A stretch of DNA of 64,000 nt, taken from NCBI GenBank assembly GCA_024305405.1, contig JAKNDB010000075.1:682001-746000 (forward strand). Direction: 5' to 3'. The stretch comes from Dirofilaria immitis. Lineage: Eukaryota; Nematoda; Chromadorea; Rhabditida; Onchocercidae. The position numbers were made by a program, and so were the translations under genes. Under the pieces are notes generated by a model, which saw nothing but the letters and a program-made list of their open reading frames with translations, was not told where the DNA came from and made no database searches. This document shows positions 13,845-25,147 of the stretch, piece after piece (position 1 is the stretch's first letter; each line of letters opens with the position of its first letter).

Positions 13845-14055
13845 ATTAAATTTAAAATTAAATTAAATTAGATTACCGTTAAATTAAAATATAAATATGA
13901 ATGAAATTAAATTAAATTAGAGTAGCGTTAAATTAAAATATAAATATGAATGAAATTAAATTAAATTAGAGTAGCGTTAAATTAAAATATAAATATGAAT
14001 GAAAATTAAATTAAATTAGAGTAGCGTTAAATTAAAATATAAATATGAATGGAAA
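13845..14055. repeat. ~49-bp tandem repeat, ~4 copies
   Basis: The unit is GAAATTAAATTAAATTAGAG, TAGCGTTAAATTAAAATAT and AAATATGAAT. The first copy has diverged. Confidence 0.85.
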
Positions 14056-14583
14056 TAAACTTAAAAACTAACTTTGGTAAAAGGAATGAAAAAAAAAAGA
14101 AAGAAATGATCGTATTTGAAAAGAATTGAAATAATTGTATTCGTAGAATATTAAATTAAATTAAAATTAATTGTATATAAGCATAAAGGATTATTTTCGG
14201 GTATTCAATTAAATTTATCCGTATTTGGCCATATTCAATTGTTTATAACATGAAAAATTCGTATTCGAGAAATCAAATTACTCCTAGAAATCGTTAATCA
14301 ACACTGCTTCAGCTATATTATTCCTTCCTTTTTTTTTTTCCTTCATTTTTTTCTTCACACTATAAGAATCTTTGATAATAAATAAAAACAAAAAAAAAAA
14401 AACTTACCTATTTATTACCTATTTATATTGTCAAGTTTATTATAAAGTTTTTTTCTTTTAATTTAATAAAAAATATTATTATTATTTTAATTCAATTTAT
14501 TATCATTAAAATCTTATCATCATTAAAGTCTAAAATATATTTTATCATTTATAATAATTTAAATTTATAATAAAATGAAAAAC

Positions 14584-14880
14584 CTAGCGTAAAAAAAAAA
14601 AAAAAAAAAAAAAAACAGAAATGCTCGAAATGTTGCATCGGTAATGAAAAATGTTGCAAGGAATAAAATTTAAAAGAAAAAACTTTTCCTCCCTTGGTGT
14701 TTGGTCAAACTGATGCCGTTTAATCATAAAATGAATACTTGAAAGCCCGAAGTAATAAATAGCAAATAGATTGAAGCAGCAGACTGAATGTGATTTTAAT
14801 TTCTGGAAGTGCTCTGCTCCCGAAATAAATTTCTGGCCAAAATGAAAATTCAAAAACCAATCAATCACAAATGTTTTCAA
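14584..14880 (-). CDS. uncertain 98-residue ORF
   Basis: A minus-strand ORF (MKTFVIDWFLNFHFG.. to ..NISSISVF, then a poly-Phe run encoded by a homopolymer). The middle part has ordinary composition with several Cys and charged residues. An acceptor-like TTTTGGCCAG occurs inside it, so an exon starting near KFISGAEHF is possible. No family recognised. The poly-A run at 14590-14615 creates its C-terminus, which argues against the full ORF being real. Confidence 0.15.
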   Translation of the reverse strand: MKTFVIDWFLNFHFGQKFISGAEHFQKLKSHSVCCFNLFAIYYFGLSSIHFMIKRHQFDQTPREEKFFLLNFIPCNIFHYRCNISSISVFFFFFFFLR

Positions 14881-14979
14881 AACTTTTTAACCATCACTTG
14901 AATGATTATCAACAATTCTTGCAATATTATTTTAATCACAAATTGTAAAACATTTTAAATGATCCATTCAAACTTGATC

Positions 14980-14986
14980 GATTGAT

Positions 14987-15034
<48 letters not shown>
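14980..15034. repeat. (TTGA)n microsatellite
   Basis: About thirteen GATT/TTGA tetranucleotides preceded by two GATCGATT variants. Confidence 0.9.
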
Positions 15035-16078
15035 AATTCGGAGGAATATTCGGTAAAAATTGAAATGGTTTATAATTATTTACAGGTAATTCAAATTATT
15101 ACAACCTGTAATATTTATTTATTTATCTATGTGCAACAGTAGTAAAAACATAATAATAAAATATTTCTTTTTTTTCTTTTTATTTTAACATAACAATTAA
15201 AAAAGCTTGGAAAAAGGCTTAATAAATTTTTTTATTTTTTTTTTTCAGTAAGAAATCTTCAATTGTCATATTTAATTTATCAAAGAAATTCCAACTATGC
15301 ATAAAAAGTTTGTTTTATTTATTTATTTATTTTTGCATAAAACAAATATTTATCAACACATGTATAACTTTAAAATTATCTCGGAATATTGATTAAAAAC
15401 TTTTTTTTAATTTTTAAAAATTTTAATAAATATTTAGAAGGGATAAATTTAGGGCGACACGTGATTTACGTGTTTTTTCTTTTAAATAAACAAATTATTT
15501 TACGTTGTATGTTGTTGTAATTTTAAGTATCTCTTTTCATTCTTATTTCTATGATTTATTTTTTTTTTTACGATAATATAATTAGCAATTCTTTCTTTCT
15601 TTTTTTTTTTTATTATTTTGTTAATATGCAAAAATACATTTAAAAAAAAAAAAAAGACATTTGATTTTTTTGGCCAAATATGATTATTTGGCTTTTTGGC
15701 ATTGGATAAAAAGAATTGAAAAAGTTTTTATTTATTTCGAAATGATACAAATCTATTTAGGCATATTTAAATCATTTTTTTATTTTATTTGCTTCATACA
15801 ATCCTTCTCAATTCAAATTAGCTTAACACAGTCAATTTAATTTAGTTCTTTTATTTCATTTTTAAATTTAGCATAATTCATTTCATTTCATTTCATTTCA
15901 TTTCATTTCATTTCATTTTTTTCTGCCAACAAAGCTTATATTTAGAAAGTTAATTTAATTCATCCATAGCAATGATTTCAGATTTAAGAATATATATAAA
16001 AAAAAAAATTCAATGTGATTTAATTCGTTTTAAATTCAAAAACAAAAAAAAGATTTTAGAGTATTTAGTTATTTCTTC

Positions 16079-16117
<39 letters not shown>

Positions 16118-16369
16118 TCTCCCTTCCCTCTCTCTTTTTGCTCTCTATTTTTAAAACCTATTTAATTGTTTTGATTTCGTTTGATATCTAATTTTATATT
16201 TTCGATTGTTTTTGCTCAAAATAATCGATTTGGTTAATTATAGTTGGCCCAATTTATTTCCTTATTTCTATCCATAGTTTCCTGTTTTTCTAAAATAAAA
16301 TGACATTTATAGTTTTGCTGCATTAAAACTGACTATGCTTCATTTTCTTTTCAATAAATATTATTTTAT

Positions 16370-16408
<39 letters not shown>

Positions 16409-18635
16409 ATTGTTATTGTTGTTGCTACTACTGTTGTTGTCATTGTTATTATTGTTGCTATTATTGTTATTGTCGTTGTTATTCAGATATATCAATGATC
16501 GGTAAATTCATAAATATTAATTAATACCAACTATTAATGATGTTTATGATAAAGACGTAAAATCCAACTCTATAACAACAGCATGATATTATGGTAGCAT
16601 AACATAACATTCAATTGAATCATTATTATTTAATATCAAAAATTGATAAATTCTTGATAAGTTTTATTGATAACATTTTAAAATTAAAGAAAATAAATGT
16701 AAACATTAAGCACAATCAAATAACTATATTCAATTGTATAATTATAAACTAACAATTTATCATTATCATTAAATAATTTATCAGTCAGCTCTTATCTTAT
16801 TTTATTCTCAAATACACTCTCATTTATAGCTAAACGTTTGCAATCAAGACAAGAAAAAAAAATTAAATTTAATTAATTAAAACTTATATCTTCTAAGCTA
16901 ACTCAAGATTAATTAATATTTAAAGAAAAAATAAATAATAATAACGACGCGTATATTTAAGAATATTTTTAGAATAAAGAATTTTCTCTTCAAAAATAAC
17001 GAGTAGTAATGTTGGAAAGTTTTTTTTTTTGCATTTAATAAATTTGATTACGATTGTTTCCATTTACGTAATTGTTTACGAATGATAAGCGAATTCGTAG
17101 CAATGTATTTCCTGCAGTTTCGCATGATGACGATAATATCAATTCGTTCAGTTAACTAAAAGTGATATTAATGAAAGATTTTTTTTATTTTCGCAACTTC
17201 AAAAAAAAAAGATATATTAGCAAAAAAAAAATATCATAAAATAAGCCTAAATCTTGGCTATATATCTATAGCTATAATAAGCCTAAATCTTGGCTATGGA
17301 TGTAATAGATAAATGTCAAAATTTCGGAATCTTTATTAATGCTTTTTTTTCCTCCCTCTATCCAAAATTAATCTTATCCGATATTAAAAATATTACTGAT
17401 AAAGACGGAGAAAAAAGAAAAAAGAAAATTCTTTTAACTAAAATAATTTATTGAGATAGAAGTGATACAATTAAAATATATTAAATTTATTCATAAAATT
17501 GATAAAGAGTAGTATATGCAAATTAAAAAATCTATTATCAATTATCATTATCAGATAATGAAAATATTTCAAATAATTTAATTCAATTCCTTTCAAACAA
17601 TTCTTTCCTTCTTTTATGCGAATAAACGAATAATTTATTGATGATAACAAAATCAAATTATGGTAGTGATAATAATAATAAAGTGAAACTTCTGCTTGAT
17701 GATAATAAAATGAAATTATCATAATGATAATAATAATAAAGTGAAACTTCTGCTTGGTACTATTTAAAAAAAAAAGAAAAAACAAGTAAACAATATTGAA
17801 GAGAAGAAGTTTTAATAATTATAACTTAAGTTTTTTTTTTGCAAAGACAATTAAATGTACCAATTCTGTCATAGTTCATAGATTAGCTATATTATCATTA
17901 TTATCAGTATTATTATTATTATTACACTCAAAAGGATGTTAGCAAATGAATGCAATTATATCAGTCATTTTGTTATTTTGAAAATTTTGTTTGTCAAAAT
18001 TTTTTTATGATTTACTCATCTTCAAATAACCTATTTGATAATTCAGGATGCCATAAAAAGAAAAGGAAAAGTAATAAATAACGAATATTGAGAGTGATAA
18101 CAACTGAAGCATATCTTTTCGTTTTTAAATAAAATTTAAGTTTAAGTTTTTTTCCTTATGCTTATTATCAAATGAAATTATCTAATAATTCATTTTTCTT
18201 CAAGAATTATAAACATTTCTTGAGTAATATTTATGATAAAGTTCGATATTCTGATACTATCGTCATCAATTGATCATCAACAAATAATATCTTTTAATCA
18301 AATCAAATTCGTTCACAATTGGCTAATCAAAATATCAACCAATGTTAGTAGTATAAATGAAATTAACAATTATTCAAAAGATAATGGTAAAAGCAAAAGA
18401 TTAAAAGAAAAGTAAGGTTGCTTGTCCTATAAATATTCTTCCAACAAAAAATACTCATTTACCTAAATATAAATATAAACATAAATAATATAAATAATTT
18501 GATAGCACATCTCGATTTTGAATAAATTATTAAGAAAAAAAAAATATTCATATTATTATGTTTAATAAAATCTATTGCATATTTTATTTGAATTGCAAAG
18601 AACAAAAGTCGATTGGAAAATTCTAAAATTAAAAT
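15035..18635. other. AT-rich noncoding DNA with microsatellites
   Basis: Holds (CATTT)n at about 15876-15916, (CT)n at about 16084-16115, (TTG)n at about 16372-16485 with TTA/TTGCTA interruptions, a 21-bp direct duplication (ATAAGCCTAAATCTTGGCTA) at about 17241-17296, and a 58-60-bp duplication ending GTGAAACTTCTGCTTG at about 17640-17757. No gene recognised; the ORF spanning 17471-17785 (minus) is generated by that last duplication. Confidence 0.55.
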
Positions 18636-19120
18636 TTCAACAAACTTCGAGAATAAACATCATTTTATTAATTTGCCTGATTAATATCTAGATATCGAAA
18701 AAGCTTCGAGAATAAGCATTGTTTTATTAATTTGCCTGATTAATATCTAGATATCGAAAAAGCTTCGAGAACAAGCATTGTTTTATTAATTTGCCTGATT
18801 AATATCTAGATATCGAAAAAACTTCGAGAATAAGCATTGTTTTATTAATTAGCCCGATTAATATCTAGATATCGAAAAACTTCGAGAATGAACATTGTTT
18901 TATTAATTTGCCCGATTAATATCTATCGAAAAAACTTTGAGAACAAGAAAACTTCGAGAATAAGCAAAACTTCGAGAATAAACACTGTTTTATTAATTTG
19001 TCCGATTAATATCTAGATATCGAAAAAACTTCAAGAACAAACAAACTTCGAGAATAAGCAAAACTTCGAGAATAAGCACTGTTTTATTAATTTGTCCGAT
19101 TAATATCTAAATATCAAAAA
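18636..19120. repeat. 59-bp minisatellite, ~8 copies
   Basis: The unit contains AAGCATTGTTTTATTAATTT, GCCTGATTAATATCTAGATA and TCGAAAAAGCTTCGAGAAT. The first five copies are regular. The last ones carry extra short insertions of the AACTTCGAGAATAAGCAA type, as if the TTCGAGAAT segment expanded on its own. Confidence 0.9.
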
Positions 19121-19339
19121 ATTAGTAATTTTAATATTCTGAAATAACTAATGGTTACAAATTTTAGTAGTTCTTTTATTTTTATTTATTTTTTCTTTTT
19201 TATCTTTATAATTTCAAATATCATCATTAAATTGCTTATTTACATAGAATATGAATCGAGAAAAAAAAGAATGCTGCATAATAGCCTAAGGGATATATTC
19301 AAAAAGTTTAATTTTGAATTCATTCAAACGAAATAATGA

Positions 19340-19386
19340 AGATATGAATAATAATAATAGTAACAATAATAATAATAATAATAATG

Positions 19387-19438
<52 letters not shown>

Positions 19439-19465
19439 CAATAATAATAATAATGATAATAATAG
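19340..19465. repeat. (AAT)n microsatellite
   Basis: About 40 AAT triplets with a few AAC, GAT and AGT variants. It gives poly-Asn (plus) and poly-Leu (minus) shadow ORFs. Confidence 0.95.
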
Positions 19466-19867
19466 CAATGGTAGTAATACTAACAATTATTTATTCTATT
19501 GCTGCGAAATTATTATTAGCATAATTTTGCAAGATACTTTAAAATTGGATCATCATCTTTCATTTCCTAAATTCTTAATTTAGTAATATGAATTTAAGAA
19601 TTAATTAATCAATATATACTACTATTCTTACTATTATTATTACAGTATTATTATCATTATTATCAGTTATTATTGTCAAAAAATTAATGAAGATATCTTT
19701 CATATTCTGGGAATATTTGATATTTGATAATATAACATTTGATATTTTAATGTAACTCATAAATCGCTTAAATCGCTTTAAAAAAATTTTAATTTAGTTT
19801 CAAATTATTTTTAAATTCCAAAAAAAGTGAAACATTAATGTTGCAAAAAAGTGAAATCATTTTTTTC

Positions 19868-20402
19868 TAATGAATGATTGTTTATTGATGAAATCAAAAT
19901 TAAATAATCAATTGATTGATATTTATGTAAGAGAAGATAATAAAATATCATATCATCTAATGAATGATTGTTTATTGATGAAATCAAAATTAAATAATCA
20001 ATTGATTGATATTTATGTAAGAGAAGATAATAAAATATCATATATCATCTAATGAATGATTGTTTATTGATGAAATCAAAATTAAATAATCAATTGATTG
20101 ATATTTATGCAAGAAAAAGATAATAAAATATCATATCATCTAATGAATGATTGTTTATTGATGAAATCAAAATTAAATAATCAATTGATTGATATTTATG
20201 TAAGAGAAGATAATAAAATATCATGTCATCTAATGAATGATTGTTTATTGATACAATCAAAATTAAATAATCAATTGATTGATATTTATGTAAGAGAAGA
20301 TAATAAAATATCATGTCATCTAATGAATGATTGTTTATTGATACAATCAAAATTAAATAATCAATTGATTGATATTTATGTAAGAAAAGGTAATAGAATA
20401 TG
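19868..20402. repeat. 90-bp minisatellite, 6 copies, open on both strands
   Basis: The unit contains ATGAATGATTGTTTATTGAT, GAAATCAAAATTAAATAATC, AATTGATTGATATTTATGTA and AGAGAAGATAATAAAATATC. A 30-residue unit is read in one plus frame (NDCLLMKSKLNN.. DIYVREDNKIS) and another open frame exists on the minus strand. A +2 and a +1 indel flank the body of the third copy and together restore the frame. The last copies differ by ACAATC for GAAATC. There is no start context, splice site or known family, so I treat it as satellite DNA. Confidence 0.85.
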
Positions 20403-20449
20403 ATGATGATAATCAATGTATACATTTTACATATATACGAATATGTTAA

Positions 20450-21250
20450 ATTAAAAAACGTAAATATATTTTGTTGCTAATTTTAATGATTTAATCATTT
20501 TGAAAATTTTGACATAAAAGTTTCATAGCATTATGATTAGATGATATATTCGAAAAGGTATTTTCCATTTGATTAAATTCAGGAGTAGAAAATTTTGCTT
20601 GCAATTAGTTTATTTATCGCTGTTGATATGGCAGAGAATAATAGTATTTATGATTAGATGATATATGTAAGGCTAGTTTAATGAAAATTAATGTTTACAA
20701 TCATTTTGTCGATATGATAACGAGTTTAATCATTTTAGAAATCTTGAAAATTTAAGAGCATTATGATTAGATAATATGTTCAATACGATCAGTAGTTATC
20801 TTATTGATATGATAGCGAATTTAATCATTTTAAAAATCATCGCACAAAAGTTGATTAATGATTAGATGATTATATCCAAAAGGTGATAATATGTTCAATA
20901 CGATCAGTAGTTATCTTATTGATATGATAGCGAATTTAATCATTTAATTAGGCTAAGATTAAGAAAGTAGGAAATTATGTTTGCAATCAATTTATCGTTA
21001 TTGACATAGTAGAGAATAATTATCATATAATTTTATGAAAGAGTATTTATGATTCGATGATATATATAAGGCTACTTTAATTAAGCTAAAGAAATGAAAA
21101 TTAATGTTTACGATCAGTAGTTATTTCCTTCGATATGATAGGGAGTAATTTTCGAATATATATTTAAAATGATTAGTACCTTTCTATGAAAAGCATATTT
21201 ATGATCAGAAGCAAAAGGTGAAAATGATATTTTAGTGACAATAATATAAC
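20450..21250. repeat. diverged long-period repeats
   Basis: Several diverged segments recur: ATGATTAGATGATATAT.., CGATCAGTAGTTATCTTATT, GATATGATAGCGAATTTAAT and GGCTAGTTTAATTAAG-like words. Spacing is about 110-180 bp. No coding potential seen. Confidence 0.6.
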
Positions 21251-21683
21251 TTTATCAAAAAAAAGAAAAAGAAATCAATAGAATTAATGATATATTAATA
21301 TCATTAATTTGATGAAACGAATGAATTTATGAAAAACATTGACCGTAACATTCAAAATTCATTCAATTATTAAATTCATCCAAGATTAAAGGATTGAAGA
21401 ATTTCATCTTATCGAGAATGAAATAAAACTTTTATTCGTATTGCTCTTAGTTTTCTGAATGCTTTTGCAAAATTCCTTAGCTATTGAAAAAATACGACAT
21501 CAACCAATAAAACTGCCGCTTCTTTTTTCCTGTATCTTTTGAAAATTGAAAATGCAAACTATAAATTTAAAGCATTATTTCTTTTATCTTTACCGTAGCC
21601 CAGTACTTCATAAATTTCGATTTGCAAAATTACTTAAACATTTTTCCTGTTCACTCATGCGTATAGCTTCTCTTAACTTTATT

Positions 21684-22120
21684 TTATTTATCAAGTTCGT
21701 CCTTCTCTATGGCGTAGCATTTTTTCAGATAAATATCCACATATGTTGTCATCTCCGGTCCCGAGATTTTTGATCCCACTTCCACATTCGACATTTTGTT
21801 ACTTCGTATATAAACACATTTAGGAGCTAATCAAATGTCATAAATTAATATTTAGCTTCAAATGCATAGGGATAACTTTAAATGATATTTGGAAAAATTA
21901 CCATTTTTCATTTCTAATTTGATGTCAATAGTGACATTTGTACCAAAAAAAAAAAAAGAATGAAAATTGTTTCTTGCAATAAAAATATTTTCTCTCCTCC
22001 AACATACACTTCCCTTGATTTAATTGTAGCAAATGAAATAATGTCGTTTTTGAGCACATTCAATAGCCATTGTAAAAATAAATCAACATGAAATGGGAAG
22101 AAACAAATATTACATTCCAT
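21684..22120 (-). CDS. possible small gene, two exons (unrecognised)
   Basis: A good acceptor (GGTTTCAG, AG at 22128-22127) is followed 7 bases later by an ATG, a layout typical of a trans-spliced start. Exon 1 (22120-22008) begins MECNICFFPFHVDLFLQWLL. A GTATGT donor at 22007 can join, in phase, to an exon at 21801-21684 containing NVEVGSKISG and VDIYLKKCYAIEKDELDK, then TAA. An AATAAA overlaps the stop region. The spliced product would be 76 residues; without splicing exon 1 runs to 68 residues. No domain recognised. It lies on the same strand as, and about 570 bp downstream of, the NOPCHAP1-like gene, so it could be a downstream operon gene. Composition is more complex than the flanks, but the call stays weak. 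Confidence 0.28.
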
Positions 22121-22126
22121 TACTAA

Positions 22127-22128
22127 CT
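22127..22128 (-). promoter_or_regulatory. candidate spliced-leader acceptor
   Basis: AAGGTTTCAG lies 7 bases before an ATG on the minus strand, with no donor or coding exon visible just upstream. It is interpreted as an SL trans-splice acceptor. Confidence 0.3.
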
Positions 22129-22695
22129 GAAACCTTGAAATTGAAACTTCAAGAAAAGAAAATAAATTCTATTTATAGTCCGCAATGCTGCGATAAACAA
22201 CTACTTGAAACTGCTTTCATCACAACTGAATTTTCACATCCACTTGCGAGAAAGTAACGTCCTTATGAATATATATATAAGAAGATCATTGTAAATAAGT
22301 ATTTAACCAAGAGAAGGGTGACAGAAGGCTAAATTCCCGCTAAGTAATAAGTAATAAGCAGAAATTTCATACCTATTAGTATGCTTTTCAGTTTAACATA
22401 TCATTCAACTGTTAGTTTAGCTATAAATAAATCTGAAAATCCTTGTCTAGAAAATAAGCCAAAGTTAAATCAAACGTAATACAAGAATTAATTCGAGATA
22501 TATTCTAGATTAACTTTGAGGAGAATGAACAAATATTTATTAGATTAAAAAGATGAATAAAAAATGTAACAAAAGCAGTCTAAGTCTCGTCCATCAATCA
22601 TATAATTAAATAAACTCCTCATTTATAATCATGCATTTCCATACGGCAAAACTGCTGGTATATTTTTATATATCCAAAAACTGATTACAATGTTT

Positions 22696-23350
22696 TCAGT
22701 TCAGTATCAACTTTTTTGATTTTGCTAAGAAGTCTTGATTATCATTGATATTTCTATCAGTAACACATCCTTCAACCTCTTCTATTAAATGTTTCCGCTT
22801 CTTTTTCCTCACTGGTTCCTTGGTTCGAAAGCCAGTTGGCAAAGTCTGTTGTTTCTCATCATCATCAAGATCAGAATCACTATCACTTGTTACCACGCAA
22901 CTTGGTGGATCTTCCTTTAGAGTAGTGATATCCATCACTATTTCGGGTTTCTTCGTTTTAGTCTGAAATTCCATTTCATTTTATTAATTACTTTATCAAA
23001 AAGTATTGACATTCTTCTGCTCTTCTGTTGCATTTATCCAATAAATGCTTAAATAGGTAAAAACTAAAGTCCAACTTGTTAGAGAAAAGTTTTGTTGAGT
23101 TAATATGAATTTGTAATGATTAAGCGAGAAATTACGATACTTCCGATTCGTCATCTAAATCGGTAGATGAACAACTGGATGAGGATGCATCGTTCTCATC
23201 TTCCACAGCCATTATTTCGATATCGCATTCTCCGGTATTATTTAAATTAGTGTTTGCGATTGCAATTTCAGGCAAAAATTTTTGCAGTCTACTTAACAAG
23301 GCTGTAGGCTTTTCTGGCTGCTTGATGTCCAAAATTTTCTTCAAATCCAT
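22696..23350 (-). CDS. NOPCHAP1: NOPCHAP1-like (DUF4598) box C/D snoRNP assembly factor
   Basis: Two exons, 23350-23141 and 22962-22696, joined in phase 0 (GAA|gtatcg ... tttcag|ACT), give 158 residues. Human NOPCHAP1 is about 185. Near residue 35 the protein has LLSRLQKFLPEIAIANTNL, matching the family signature (LL..vq.FLPqmarANe.L). An acidic Ser/Asp stretch follows (about 60-70), then EIVMDITTLKE, like the VIQMDVALFEM segment of the human protein, then a second acidic tract and a basic KKKRKH motif that could be a nuclear localisation signal. In vertebrates the protein bridges NOP58 to the R2TP chaperone during box C/D snoRNP assembly; the same role is inferred here. The ATG follows an acceptor (TTTCGTTTCAG|GAAATAG) by 17 bases, favouring trans-splicing. 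The homology is judged from remembered motifs. Confidence 0.65.
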
Positions 23351-23367
23351 TGAAAAACAACTATTTC

Positions 23368-23369
23368 CT
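23368..23369 (-). promoter_or_regulatory. candidate spliced-leader acceptor of the NOPCHAP1-like gene
   Basis: TTTTCGTTTCAG ends here, 17 bases before the chosen ATG on the minus strand. No in-frame coding exon precedes it. Confidence 0.5.
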
Positions 23370-25147
23370 GAAACGAAAATTTGTATTGTAAAAATTATAG
23401 GCAACTGAGAATGAATTAATTTTTCAGCATCACATGAAAAATAAAAAGGAAAATGATAAATGAAGGATACAATTTTCAGTTCAATTTAATATATTACGAT
23501 TTCCTAGCCGAACGGAATAGATGCAATTTATCAGTTCTATTTTCCTCTTTTCTGTCATTCTAGAAAATTGAATCTAAAAATTCTCAAAATTAAATACCAC
23601 AAAAACCGTCTCACTATTTTGAGATGAAAAGATTAATTGGAAACGGAAATCATCCTATTCTTTATTGAGTGATTCCCGGAATACAACCCATTGAGTGATT
23701 CCCGAAATCAAACCGGACTATAATGACTTCCGGAACATAATAACATTAAACCGGAAGTATCAGCAAGATTTGTCTGTCCACCATAGAAAACTCGCAGACA
23801 TGTCCTCACGAAGACCCCATTAAATTCAAAATTTTGGGAATTTAATTTCAGCAACCATTTTCTCTGATTTAATATAATCGAAATCTTTTAATAAGTAATT
23901 ATAAAATATGTTGGAAAATGAAGAGATATAGACGGAGAGAAGTTCCAAGAATTTACCAGAGACTATAAAAACAATATGCATATTTCGGTTACAACAAAGA
24001 GTGATAAAAATTATCAGAGATTATATGATCAATTAAGAAAAAAGATGATGCAGACAAAATACGATACATAATGAAGGTAAAAGATGAAGGCATAAGAAAT
24101 AATTTTCAATATTCGTCTCAAACTACTTTTGAAAATTCGGCATAGTGTCGAGTAGCAAAGTAAATGGTGAACTGTATGTTACAATGATTAAAGTTGCTAT
24201 GCAAATACTTTTCTCACGTGAAATTTTCGGATTACGGTTTATCAGTTGGATATATGTAGCATTTTAATTTCATTTCTCTATTTCTGCTTTTATCTTGGAT
24301 TAAAGATATAATATTAGACAACTGGACAAGTAGTCAATCCCAGTCATTTTCTTATTTAAGTTTAAAATGAACATTAGAAAATGAAATGATTATTTGAGTT
24401 TCTAAATATTAAAGGCAACTTCACAATGAATTTGGCTTAGAAATTGTTTGCTAATGTGCCGTTCAAAAATTTTGCAAAATAGGTAAGAGCCTTTAAGATA
24501 AAGAATGTAATAAATGCTCTTTTACGAGTTTACATGGTCACAAGAATCAACCTTCAAAATTGAGAATTTTGTCCTTAAAATGTCAATATTTTATAACTCT
24601 AAAAATTGGTCAAAAATTCAATGTCAGCCATCTTACTCTTGTTCCTTATTTCAACCGTATCAAATGGATGTCTCATGAATTATCTGAAATTAATAAAGTC
24701 GTCGTCTTGAAGTGTGTCATTCTATCATATTTTATTTAACAATCATTCGTTACCGAATATTGATATGTGATAAAAATGAATTATATTTGACGTTGATTGT
24801 CTAAGTGGATAAACGGATAAGAAGTTTGGAAGTTTATTTTCAAAACCTCGATTTCACAATGAAAAATTATGGACTGTTTAGTTTTCTGCATTCTGAATGC
24901 GCTCCTCTCGTATGTCCTATTATCAGATTATTTATGTCAGCTATTCGAGATATATGTGAATACGATTTTTATTTGCTTAGTTGGCGATTTATAGTGATTT
25001 ATATTAGCTATAATTCGAAATAGCAATTTAAACATATCAGATCAATTTTTAGGCAAAACAGAACAGAACATTCGATGAAGATTTGTTTTCCAGTTCTCCA
25101 ATAAATTTATTCTCAGTAGTAGGGTTAAAAGTGATATTTCCCCAAGC
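23370..25147. promoter_or_regulatory. divergent intergenic region between NOPCHAP1-like gene and PTCD3
   Basis: About 1.8 kb between two head-to-head genes, of higher complexity than most of the window and without microsatellites. At 23665-23760 there is an imperfect direct repeat (ATTGAGTGATTCCCGGAAT and ATTGAGTGATTCCCGAAAT) and three CCGGAA words (23676, 23730 within TTCCGGAA, 23751 as CCGGAAGT), which match the ETS-factor core. Acceptor-like AGs at 25092-25093 and 25115-25116 precede the PTCD3 start. A 72-codon frame at 24805-25023 has no supporting feature. Confidence 0.5.

Noticed and set aside
17471..17785. 104-codon minus-strand ORF
   Set aside because: Built on a short duplication and Tyr/Ile-rich AT sequence; no splice or start support.
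24805..25023. 72-codon ORF just upstream of PTCD3
   Set aside because: Begins with GTG, overlaps the presumed leader region and has no recognisable features; PTCD3 has its own presequence start at 25148.
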